Source of the DNA: Treponema sp.
GTDB lineage: Bacteria; Spirochaetota; Spirochaetia; Treponematales; Breznakiellaceae
Assembly: GCA_009782555.1 (NCBI GenBank)
Contig: WRIV01000004.1
Span: forward strand, 62,001-126,000
Length of the DNA: 64,000 nt
Direction of reading: 5' to 3'
The notes under the pieces are model-generated. The model made no database searches and was not told the DNA's origin. It worked only from the letters and a program-made list of their open reading frames with translations. Of this stretch, positions 25,147 to 32,759 are shown piece after piece (position 1 is the first letter of the stretch; every line of letters begins with the position of its first letter). Made by a program: the position numbers and the translations under genes.

Positions 25147-25836
25147 GTGTTTATGGAAAAGAAAAAATTACTGCTGGTGGCAGTTTCGGTGGGAGTTTTT
25201 TTGGTGATCGTGTTTAGTATAGCGATCCTATTCTTTTTTAAACCCGGTCCTGGAGCAGGTTCTACGGTTACTTCAATAAGTTCGGTAAACCCCGATCTGT
25301 CTGCCCCTTCGATTACTGCCAATACCAGTCCATTGGAATTGGCAGGGGATACTTATCGGGATCTCATGAATGAAGCCGCTTCTCCCAGGCATGAGCAATT
25401 TATTAGCATTAACGGCGATCTTAGCATGACCCTGGATACAAAAGGCGACACGGTTATTAACGTACCAAAGCCCAATGCCGTGGCGGTTCCTGATGTTAGG
25501 CCGGCGGCAGTAAGGCCAGCCCCTGCTCAGGTTGCCCCGGCAAGACCGGCCCCTGCCGTTTCTTCCCCTGCGGCGCCCAAAAAGGCATACCGGGATTATT
25601 GGGTTCAGGCCGGTTCTTTCTCTACCAGGGAACGGGCCGATGGAGTAAAGGCTACCTTGGGTAACAAGGGGATTACTGCTGTGGTCACCAATCAGGAAAT
25701 AAACGGCAATACCTATTACAGGGTTCGAATAGGCCCTTATACTTCCCAAAATGAAGCAGATTACTGGCTGGCGATGGTCAAGTCCATTGATGGTTTTCAG
25801 GACAGCCAAATCTGGGAAAGTCAGTCGTACCGTTAG
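25147..25836 (+). CDS. SPOR-domain membrane protein
   Basis: A 229-residue bitopic protein: short cytoplasmic N-terminus, membrane helix (about residues 9-31), a Pro/Ala-rich periplasmic linker (about 105-145) and a C-terminal SPOR domain (about 148-229; DYWVQAGSFSTRERADGVKATL, NTYYRVRIGPYTSQNEADYWL). SPOR domains bind denuded glycan strands of septal peptidoglycan and recruit proteins to division sites. The GTG at 25147 lies six bases behind AGGGGG and is taken as the start; an ATG at 25153 would shorten it by two residues. A strong terminator follows. Confidence 0.92.
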   Translation: MFMEKKKLLLVAVSVGVFLVIVFSIAILFFFKPGPGAGSTVTSISSVNPDLSAPSITANTSPLELAGDTYRDLMNEAASPRHEQFISINGDLSMTLDTKGDTVINVPKPNAVAVPDVRPAAVRPAPAQVAPARPAPAVSSPAAPKKAYRDYWVQAGSFSTRERADGVKATLGNKGITAVVTNQEINGNTYYRVRIGPYTSQNEADYWLAMVKSIDGFQDSQIWESQSYR

Positions 25837-25890
25837 CGGCAGTTCCTGCCGGAATAATTGTTCCTTATGGAACCTAAAAAGCGGGTGTTT

Positions 25891-25920
25891 GGCCGTCCGG
25901 GTAACCGGCGGCCTTTTTTT
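25891..25920 (+). terminator. Intrinsic terminator behind the SPOR gene
   Basis: GGCCGTCCGG and CCGGCGGCC pair around GTAA with a single bulged T, followed by seven T residues. Ends the 23315-25836 transcription unit. Confidence 0.9.
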
Positions 25921-25929
25921 CTATTGCAA

Positions 25930-26021
25930 AGATATTCAAAATCTGTTACACTTGAAGTAGTAGTATTCTTCATCTAAAGATCCTCCTTTCATGCTGCCCC
26001 GAATTTCGGGGCAGCTTTTTT
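25930..26021 (+). ncRNA. Candidate small RNA with an anti-Shine-Dalgarno segment
   Basis: Between two plus-strand terminators (25891-25920 and 25993-26021) lie about 70 bases with no gene. A second strong terminator so close behind the first suggests its own transcript. It carries CCTCCTTTC (25982-25990), which is the complement of a full Shine-Dalgarno and resembles the 3' end of 16S rRNA, directly before the hairpin. No convincing promoter is visible. Read on the other strand, the same bases form GAAAGGAGG followed eight bases later by an ATG and a 46-codon frame that runs back to the SPOR gene stop. Confidence 0.3.
25993..26021 (+). terminator. Intrinsic terminator with perfect stem
   Basis: GCTGCCCCGAA-T-TTCGGGGCAGC (25993-26015) followed by six T residues. 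On the plus strand it would stop read-through toward the convergent SpoIID-like gene or end the candidate small RNA. On the minus strand there is no U-tract, so it can only fold there. Confidence 0.85.
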
Positions 26022-26029
26022 GGAGGGTT

Positions 26030-28084
26030 TTACAGCCGTTCCGGTTCTGCCTTGGGGTAGTAGTGGAGGAGTATTTCCGAGGCGCTAAGGCCCACGCTGG
26101 CCATTCCAGCGGCACCGTGCTGGTCCATCCCTATGCCGTGGCCGTAACCGGCGCCCTGAAAGACAAAATATTCTACCTTGCCGTTTACGAGCTTGTATCG
26201 GATGGTAAAAAGGCTTGATCGAAGGCTCCCCATGGCGTTCCAAATGGCATCTCCCTTTACCCGAATAGTTTTTTTGTCCCCATATACATCTAGCTCCACA
26301 ATCCGGCCCGAAATGCCCCGGCCCCGGGTGATTATCTTGTAAATTTCACCGGGATCTTCGGGCAGACGGCGGCGGATCTCCGCCGGGGTAACCCATTTTT
26401 CCCAGCGGTAGGCGGAAATGTAGGAATACCGGGTCATATTGGAATAGGTTGAAGGATTGTCCCTGATCCAGCGGTACAGTGCGTCCGGATAGAGGGGGCT
26501 GGTCCGCAGCGGGATCAATTTGTCCGGCACCGCCTGCATATAGGCATCGTAGCCCCACAAGGTCAGTGAATCTTCGCTGTAACCGCCATGGTTGGCGGAA
26601 TAATAGGCCTTTAGTGGCTGCCTGCCTCCCAGAAGGATCATTCCCCTGGTGGCATCCACCGCGGCGGTGGTGTTTTTGTGTTCCGCCCCAACCCCGTGGT
26701 AAGCCTGGGAATGGGGGGTGCCGAAAATATCAAATCCCCTGCTGGAAAATTGGCCCCTGTTGGCGATGGCATAGGATCGGGCGGCGATGGTCTGGGCCTT
26801 CAGAGCCTCCGCAGGCCAGTTGGCGGGCATTTCCGCGGGAACTACGCCATAAAGGTAGTCTTCCATGGGAAGAACATTTACCACCGTAATACCCCCGGTG
26901 CCGGGGCGGAATTCCATGGCGCCCCGGTAGGTACGGTTAGTCCCCGGCGCTCCCCTCACTACCCCCGCCATGGTGGAACTGTCGTTATTGCTGTTCAACT
27001 TGTACACCAAGGGAGAAGAACTGCGGACCAGGGTTTTCTTGTTTTTGTCCTGAATTACCAAGGCGCCATTTCCGCCCTTGATCCATTCTACCCAGATCTG
27101 TTCCTCCGCCAAACCATTATAGAGGGAAGTGCTGTTTCCCGCATTGTGGATCGTAAAATTTCCCCCTGCCTTGACCGAAACCAAGTTTTGGTTTTCAATC
27201 AACCCGATCCGAATTAGTCCTTCTCTGGAATGGGCCGGAGCGGGGGTAATTTTGGGCGGGTTTGTCCTAATCTCCCGGCGGATAAGATGGGTATAATCTG
27301 TAGATCCTCCGCCAGGGGCATGCCGCCGGGCTTCCGTCAAGGCAGTGCTGATCTCCCGGTTATTTGGAAGGCGGGCATTGGCGGTGATCAAGTAATCCCG
27401 GGCTCTCCGCCATTCTTTCCGGGCTCCCAGGAGCCGGGCCAGGGGAAGGAGGGCGTTGGTAAAAGAACTGTCCTGTTCCCAGCAGGTTTGAAGGCACTTT
27501 TCCGCTTCTCTGGGGTTGCTTTCCCGCAGAAGGAGGCCCAGCCTGTACCAGCCTATGGGCCGCCATTTGTTGATTCCCAGGCTTTGCTTGTAGAGTTCTT
27601 CCGCCCGTCTGGCATTACCCGTTTCGTGGTAGGCATAGGCGCTGTAAAAATAAAATTCGGCTCGAAGACGGGGATCTGCCCCCCGAAGACCGGTTTCTAC
27701 CGTATTCCGCAGGGCCGAAGCTTTGGAATAATTACCTAAAAGGCAGTAGGTGATAAACAATTCAAGCTGAAGTTCGGTTTTTTCTGCCGCCGGCAGATCC
27801 TGTTCTTTTAGCAGTTCTTCCAGCAGTTCCGCCGCCTTGGTCATTTCTCCCAGTTCCCAGTAGAGTACGACCAGCGGGGGTTTTTCTTCCATCCTCCGGT
27901 TTCCGGCAATGGCCGCCGCCGCTTCTTCCACCTGTCCCGCATAATAAGACCTTAGGGGGGTAAGGGATTTTTTTCCATCCTTTTCGCCCATGGAAAAGAG
28001 GGGATCGGATAAAAGCAGAAAAATGGCACAACAGAGGAAAAAGCGAAGAGACTTCTTTATTGTATAAACAAAGATTTTTCTCAT
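26030..28084 (-). CDS. SpoIID/LytB-domain protein with N-terminal TPR region
   Basis: A 684-residue exported protein. It has a signal peptide (about residues 10-31), a TPR-like helical region (about 45-260; YWELGEMTKAAELLEELLKE, FYFYSAYAYHETGNARRAEELYKQSL) and a C-terminal SpoIID domain (about 330-680; GGITVVNVLPMEDYLYGVVPAEMPANWPAEALKAQTIAARSYA, YHGVG, AYYSANHGGYSEDS, GAGYGHGIGMDQHGAAGMA). SpoIID proteins are lytic transglycosylases acting on peptide-free glycan. In a non-sporing spirochaete a role in cell-wall remodelling is more likely than in sporulation. The start has no ribosome site but sits 13 bases behind a perfect TATAAT. Confidence 0.9.
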   Translation of the reverse strand: MRKIFVYTIKKSLRFFLCCAIFLLLSDPLFSMGEKDGKKSLTPLRSYYAGQVEEAAAAIAGNRRMEEKPPLVVLYWELGEMTKAAELLEELLKEQDLPAAEKTELQLELFITYCLLGNYSKASALRNTVETGLRGADPRLRAEFYFYSAYAYHETGNARRAEELYKQSLGINKWRPIGWYRLGLLLRESNPREAEKCLQTCWEQDSSFTNALLPLARLLGARKEWRRARDYLITANARLPNNREISTALTEARRHAPGGGSTDYTHLIRREIRTNPPKITPAPAHSREGLIRIGLIENQNLVSVKAGGNFTIHNAGNSTSLYNGLAEEQIWVEWIKGGNGALVIQDKNKKTLVRSSSPLVYKLNSNNDSSTMAGVVRGAPGTNRTYRGAMEFRPGTGGITVVNVLPMEDYLYGVVPAEMPANWPAEALKAQTIAARSYAIANRGQFSSRGFDIFGTPHSQAYHGVGAEHKNTTAAVDATRGMILLGGRQPLKAYYSANHGGYSEDSLTLWGYDAYMQAVPDKLIPLRTSPLYPDALYRWIRDNPSTYSNMTRYSYISAYRWEKWVTPAEIRRRLPEDPGEIYKIITRGRGISGRIVELDVYGDKKTIRVKGDAIWNAMGSLRSSLFTIRYKLVNGKVEYFVFQGAGYGHGIGMDQHGAAGMASVGLSASEILLHYYPKAEPERL

Positions 28085-28097
28085 ACTGGGAGATACT

Positions 28098-28127
28098 ATT
28101 ATATCGGGAAAAAACGATTCTTGACAA
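28098..28127 (-). promoter_or_regulatory. Promoter of the SpoIID-like gene, sharing its -35 with rpoN
   Basis: On the minus strand TTGTCA (28127-28122), an 18-base spacer and TATAAT (28103-28098). The -35 overlaps base for base with a plus-strand TTGACA (28121-28126) facing rpoN, whose -10 is poor. One RNA polymerase at a time could use this site. Confidence 0.65.
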
Positions 28128-28155
28128 AGCCCCCCAGTGGATTAATAGTTTTAAC

Positions 28156-29505
28156 ATGCGGCGTCAGCTTGGGCAGGCCCTTGTTCAATCCCAGCAGCTC
28201 AAAATGAATTCCCAGATGTACCAGTCCATTAAGCTGATGGAACTGCCCATTTTCGATTTGCGGGAAAAAATTGAAGCAGAAATAGAAAAAAACCCCGCCC
28301 TGGAAATATTGGAAGAACCGGGAGAGCTTTCTCTGGATGCCGCCGCCGAGGGCTCTCCAAAGGAAGAAGAAGCCTATTTTGAGGCCTCCTCTGATGCGGG
28401 TTTTATCCGCCGGGGCATGGATGCTGATGAGCATAACCGGTTTTTAGAGGGCGCCATTTCCCGGCCCGAAACCCTGCAGGAGCACCTTCTGTGGCAGTTT
28501 GTCCTGGAAATCGGCGAAAATGATGTCCGGCGCATCGGCGAACTTTTGATTCAGAACCTGGATGATGACGGTTTTCACAAGGAGCCGCCGGAAACACTCC
28601 TTAAAAACGAAGATCCCGCCAAAATAGAAGAGGCCCTGACTATAGTTCGTTCTCTGGACCCGCCGGGAACCTGTACTTCCGGCTACCGGGAATCCCTTTT
28701 GGTTCAGGCCCGGCTGCTTTCCGGTTTTTCACCGGAAATGGAAGCGGTTCTGGATCATCTGGATAAGCTGGAAAAGGGGCATTTTGCTGAAACCGCCCAG
28801 ACATTGGGTTTCGACGAAGAGGATCTGCGATACTGTTATGAACGTATCCAAGAAGAGCTTTTCCCTTTTCCCGGCAGGCGTTTTTCCTCCGGGGAAATCC
28901 GGTATGTCGTCCCCGATGTAGAGGTCCGGCGCAAAGATGGGGACCTTGTTATTATCCTGAATAACGAAGAAATTCCCGTCCTGGGGATCAACCCGTTTTT
29001 TATGAAAATTGCCGGAGAAAAATCCAACGGCAGAGAAGCCAGGGATTTTGTCCGGGAAAATATCCGGGAAGCCCGGTGGTTTATTCAATCTATCAACCAG
29101 CGGAATCACACTCTGCTCCGGGTAACACGGGCCGTTGTTGAGTTTCAGAGGCCTTTTTTTACCAAGGGCCCCAGGTACCTTGCCCCTCTGACACTGCGGG
29201 ACATAGCCGGGGAACTGGGGGTTCATGATGCCACCGTTTCCCGAATCGCCAACGGCAAGTATATGCAGACCGAATGGGGGATTTTTGAATTCCGCCGCTT
29301 CTTTAACCAGCCGGTTACCAAGGGCTCCCGTTTTTCCCGGGAAGGGGTAAAGGAAATACTAAAAGAAATTATCACGGGTGATGAACGGCGTCTTTCCGAT
29401 CAGGACCTGGTGAAAATACTGGCCCGAAGGGGTATAGCCTTGGCAAGGCGGACTGTGGCAAAATATCGAAATGAGCTTGATCTGGGTTCATCGTATACCC
29501 GATAA
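28156..29505 (+). CDS. rpoN: RNA polymerase sigma-54 factor
   Basis: Directs RNA polymerase to -24/-12 promoters and needs enhancer-binding ATPases. The 449-residue protein has region I (QLGQALVQSQQLKMNSQMYQSIKLMELP, residues 4-31), an acidic region II, the core-binding domain (ALTIVRSLDPPGTCTSGYRESLLVQARLL), the helix-turn-helix LTLRDIAGELGVHDATVSRIANGKY near residue 345 and the RpoN box ARRTVAKYRNEL near residue 431. The ATG at 28156 is preferred because region I starts there; the longer frame from 28060 would run over the divergent gene. hpf follows 21 bases downstream, the same pairing as in many bacteria. Confidence 0.95.
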   Translation: MRRQLGQALVQSQQLKMNSQMYQSIKLMELPIFDLREKIEAEIEKNPALEILEEPGELSLDAAAEGSPKEEEAYFEASSDAGFIRRGMDADEHNRFLEGAISRPETLQEHLLWQFVLEIGENDVRRIGELLIQNLDDDGFHKEPPETLLKNEDPAKIEEALTIVRSLDPPGTCTSGYRESLLVQARLLSGFSPEMEAVLDHLDKLEKGHFAETAQTLGFDEEDLRYCYERIQEELFPFPGRRFSSGEIRYVVPDVEVRRKDGDLVIILNNEEIPVLGINPFFMKIAGEKSNGREARDFVRENIREARWFIQSINQRNHTLLRVTRAVVEFQRPFFTKGPRYLAPLTLRDIAGELGVHDATVSRIANGKYMQTEWGIFEFRRFFNQPVTKGSRFSREGVKEILKEIITGDERRLSDQDLVKILARRGIALARRTVAKYRNELDLGSSYTR

Positions 29506-29526
29506 ACTACTTTACGGAGGCATTTC

Positions 29527-29817
29527 ATGAACATCGACATCAAGGCCGTACATTTTACCCTGCGGGATGAAGCCAGGGAATACCTGGATAAAAAAATCGC
29601 ACGGATTCACAATGCGGAAAACATGATCGTGGATCTCTTGATAACCTTGACCAAGGGCAAGAATTTTTCCGCCGAGGCCACGGTCAATTTCCGCTGGGGA
29701 GTCTCGGTGCATATAAAAGAACATGACTTTGAACTTAACCCCGCCATGGACAAGCTAATGGACAAGCTGGAACAAAAGATAACCAAGGAGAAGGAGAAGG
29801 TTAAGGAAAAGCACTAA
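29527..29817 (+). CDS. hpf: Ribosome hibernation-promoting factor, short form
   Basis: Small ribosome-binding protein that stabilises idle 70S/100S ribosomes. The 96 residues contain the S30AE/HPF fold: NIDIKAVHFTLRDEAREYLDKKIARI, LITLTKGKNFSAEATVNF, and DKLMDKLEQKITKEKEKVKEKH as the final basic helix. It lacks the C-terminal dimerisation domain of long HPF, so it is of the short (YhbH) type. A good ribosome site (ACGGAGG) precedes the ATG. Placement behind rpoN is conserved widely. Confidence 0.92.
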   Translation: MNIDIKAVHFTLRDEAREYLDKKIARIHNAENMIVDLLITLTKGKNFSAEATVNFRWGVSVHIKEHDFELNPAMDKLMDKLEQKITKEKEKVKEKH

Positions 29818-29869
29818 AAAAGCCCTCATTTGCCGCAGAGAGAAAGGGTACGCATACAACACTCACCCG

Positions 29870-29909
29870 TTTCTGTTCCGCAGGAATTTTCCTTACTGCG
29901 GAACAGAAA
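29870..29909. repeat. 14-bp perfect inverted repeat between hpf and the XRE gene
   Basis: TTTCTGTTCCGCAG (29870-29883) and CTGCGGAACAGAAA (29896-29909) separated by 12 bases. It lies in the 161-base gap between convergent genes. It lacks an adjacent U-tract; the next T run on the plus strand is some 20 bases further. It may act as a bidirectional RNA 3' end or a protein-binding site. Confidence 0.6.
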
Positions 29910-29978
29910 TATCTCCCAGTTGTTTTTTACTGGCCCCTTTTCTGGGCTAAGGAGGTATTTCAAAACAGACAATAACAG

Positions 29979-30320
29979 CTATTTTCTATCAGTTACAACT
30001 TCGTCAAAACGGCGGGCCATGTCTTTTTCCAGATTGGAGCGCAATTCAAGCAGTATGTCGGCAGGAAATCGTACCGGAAACAGCTTGTCCGCTTCGGTTT
30101 TGGGATAAACAAGCTGATAAACTTCGACTTTCAGGGCACAGGCTATTTTTATCAAGGTTTTATCGCTAACCCAAGTCCGGCGGCCTTCAATGTCATTGAT
30201 AGTTTGGTCCGACAAAGCGACCAGTTCGGCCAGTTTTCCCTGGGAAAAGCCCAGTTCAGAACGGTATTTTTTGATATTTTCGGACAATATTTTCCGTAGT
30301 TTATCTACATTTTTGTTCAT
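29979..30320 (-). CDS. XRE-family transcriptional regulator
   Basis: A 113-residue DNA-binding protein. The helix-turn-helix spans about residues 15-66 (LSENIKKYRSELGFSQGKLAELV, SDQTINDIEGRRTWVSDKTLIKIACAL), typical of Cro/C1-type regulators. The C-terminal 45 residues (PVRFPADILLELRSNLEKDMARRF) may form a dimerisation helix. No toxin or restriction partner is adjacent; it diverges from the chemoreceptor gene at 30536 and may regulate it or itself. The gene is moderately AT-rich. Confidence 0.88.
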   Translation of the reverse strand: MNKNVDKLRKILSENIKKYRSELGFSQGKLAELVALSDQTINDIEGRRTWVSDKTLIKIACALKVEVYQLVYPKTEADKLFPVRFPADILLELRSNLEKDMARRFDEVVTDRK

Positions 30321-30360
30321 ATTGTATCGCTTGCTATAGTAGAAATGTGCATTGAAGGGG

Positions 30361-30390
30361 TTGATTTGGCAACTAACTATCAGCTATAAT
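30361..30390 (+). promoter_or_regulatory. Promoter upstream of the chemoreceptor operon
   Basis: TTGATT (30361-30366), an 18-base spacer and perfect TATAAT (30385-30390); a second TATAAT lies at 30408-30413. The leader to the ATG at 30536 is about 140 bases and AT-rich, with no clear structure. Confidence 0.55.
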
Positions 30391-30535
30391 GACTTGTTAA
30401 TAATTAGTATAATGAATTGAGAGTATTAGTAATGGCTGAATAACTAGCTTTTTCTTATAACTTGGATGGCATGACAACAAGAATAGCTTTTGAAATGGAT
30501 ATAGACAAGGATAGCAAGGAAAAAGGAAAAGAAAA

Positions 30536-32734
30536 ATGAAACTGAAATTTAAATTGAGCCTTTTGGTGATCGCCATTGTTACGGTCATTGTAGCGGTAGT
30601 TTCGGTGATACTCATACGCGAAGCAAGAACCATCATCATTGATGACAGTAAAGAGATCATGGAGCTAATAGCTAATCAGCAGGCTGAATACTGGAAGGGC
30701 CGGACTGACGGCAATTTTCGGGTACTGCGTACATTGGCAAACATTATGGCTGAATATGAGAGTATACCCGTAGACGAACGGCGGGATCGCTTCGACGACA
30801 TGCTGCACGGGTGTATCGTTTCAGAAGTTAACATGGTTACCCTTTATACGGTCTGGAAGCCTAACGCCCTTGACGGTATGGACAGCCGGTACATAGGCAG
30901 GATAGGTTCCAGCCCCACCGGGCAGTATGGAATGAACATCACAAGGGAAACCGGGGAAATAGTGAGCCGGGTAACCGGCGATATAGACCCGTCTATGGCT
31001 CATATTACCGGACCCAATGCACGCAGCGACCGCATGGAACATCCTATCCCGCGAACAGTAAACGGAAAGGACACCTTTTTAATCAGGATGATGGTTCCCG
31101 TGATTAATCCCCGCACCAATGAAGTGGTAGCCGGCGTAGCGTGCCTTTTTGCCATTGACGCGATACAGCCCGCTTTAATGAATACGGTAAGCGGGAATGA
31201 TGATATCAGCGCCATGACGATTTACTCCAGTAACGGGTTTATTTTGGCTCATATTTTTCCGGAACGGATAGGTAAGATGCTGACCGAGGTTGAATCAATA
31301 TACGGCGATTATATGCAGGAGGCCAGCAATGCGGTACGTGACGGCATAAAATATGAATGTATGTCGTATTCGCCCGCGCTTCGCACGGATATGGAAATCG
31401 TCATGATTCCTGTCCAGCAGGGTACTTCCGGAATAACATGGACAATTATGCTCGCAACGGCAATGGATATTGTCTTGAAAGAGGTTGATGGCGTAACCAA
31501 ATTTGCCATTATCGTTGCATTGATAACCGTTTTAATAGGAGCGGTAATTGTCTACTTTACTTTGCACAATACTACCAAACCCATCGTCAATGTAGCGGAA
31601 ACTCTTAAAGACATTTCCGAGGGCGAAGGCGACCTTACCAGACAGATTACTACCAGTTCCACTGATGAAATAGGAGACCTTTCCCGATACTTTAACAATA
31701 CATTGGGGAAAATAAAAAATCTTGTCCTCATCATCAGGAAAGAAGCAGCAAATTTATCCGATATCGGCAATGATCTTGGCAGTAATATGAACGAAACCGC
31801 CGCTGCAGTGAACGAAATTACTGCCAATATCCAGAGTATCAAGGGCCGCATATTAAACCAAAGCGCCAGCGTAACGGAAACCCATGCAACTATGGAACAG
31901 GTTGTTGCCAACATCAACAAACTTGATGGATTGGTAGAAAACCAAACAACAAATGTGTCCCGTGCATCTTCAGCCATTGAGGAAATGGTTGCCAATATCA
32001 AATCTGTTACCGGAACGCTTGCCAACAATGCGGCAAATGTTCAAACCTTGCGGGAAGCGTCCGAAGTGGGGCGTACCGGGTTGCAGGAGGTGGCTGAGGA
32101 TATACAGGAAATCGCCCGCGAGTCCGAGGGACTTATGGAGATTAACTCGGTTATGGAGAACATTGCCAGCCAGACGAACCTCCTTTCAATGAACGCTGCG
32201 ATTGAAGCGGCACACGCCGGGGAAGCGGGCAAGGGCTTCGCAGTAGTGGCGGACGAGATTCGTAAACTGGCGGAAAGTTCCAGCGAACAGTCCAAGACCA
32301 TTGGCAATGTCTTGAAGAAAATAAAAGGATCAATCGACAAGATTTCCCATTCCACAGAAAATGTACTTACCAAGTTTGAAGCAATTGATTCCGGCGTTAA
32401 AGTGGTGTCGGATCAGGAAGACCAAATACGCAGCGCTATGGAAGAGCAGGGAGAGGGGAGCAAACAAATCCTTGATGGAGTAAGCGAGGTTAATGAAATT
32501 ACCCGTCAGGTAAAAAAAGGCTCCAATGAAATGCTGGAAGGTTCTACAGAAGTTATTCGTGAAAGCAACGAACTTGAAAAGGCAACGCAGGAAATTTCTT
32601 CTGGCATTAACGAAATGGCAAGCGGCGCGGAACAAATGAACGTAGCAGTGCACCACGTCAACGAGTTAAGCGGCAAAACCCGCGAGGGCATTGAAAACTT
32701 AATAAAAGAGGTTGAGCGCTTCAAAGTTGATTGA
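30536..32734 (+). CDS. Methyl-accepting chemotaxis protein with Cache sensor
   Basis: Transmembrane chemoreceptor, 732 residues. Membrane helices at about 8-27 and 322-343 flank a large periplasmic dCache-type domain ([79 protein letters not shown]). A HAMP segment follows ([26 protein letters not shown]), then the signalling coiled coil with the conserved tip [38 protein letters not shown] near residue 540. No CheW-binding pentapeptide or CheR tether is apparent at the C-terminus. A ribosome site AAGGAAAAAGG lies before the ATG. The following two genes encode a sensor kinase and an HD-GYP regulator, suggesting linked signalling. Confidence 0.93.
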   Translation: MKLKFKLSLLVIAIVTVIVAVVSVILIREARTIIIDDSKEIMELIANQQAEYWKGRTDGNFRVLRTLANIMAEYESIPVDERRDRFDDMLHGCIVSEVNMVTLYTVWKPNALDGMDSRYIGRIGSSPTGQYGMNITRETGEIVSRVTGDIDPSMAHITGPNARSDRMEHPIPRTVNGKDTFLIRMMVPVINPRTNEVVAGVACLFAIDAIQPALMNTVSGNDDISAMTIYSSNGFILAHIFPERIGKMLTEVESIYGDYMQEASNAVRDGIKYECMSYSPALRTDMEIVMIPVQQGTSGITWTIMLATAMDIVLKEVDGVTKFAIIVALITVLIGAVIVYFTLHNTTKPIVNVAETLKDISEGEGDLTRQITTSSTDEIGDLSRYFNNTLGKIKNLVLIIRKEAANLSDIGNDLGSNMNETAAAVNEITANIQSIKGRILNQSASVTETHATMEQVVANINKLDGLVENQTTNVSRASSAIEEMVANIKSVTGTLANNAANVQTLREASEVGRTGLQEVAEDIQEIARESEGLMEINSVMENIASQTNLLSMNAAIEAAHAGEAGKGFAVVADEIRKLAESSSEQSKTIGNVLKKIKGSIDKISHSTENVLTKFEAIDSGVKVVSDQEDQIRSAMEEQGEGSKQILDGVSEVNEITRQVKKGSNEMLEGSTEVIRESNELEKATQEISSGINEMASGAEQMNVAVHHVNELSGKTREGIENLIKEVERFKVD

Positions 32735-32759
32735 AGCACGTCCGGTTTAAGGTGGGGTA

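Noticed and set aside
29830-30108. 92-codon plus-strand frame between hpf and the XRE gene
   Set aside because: Its second half is antisense to the XRE gene, it starts with TTG without a ribosome site and it spans the inverted repeat.
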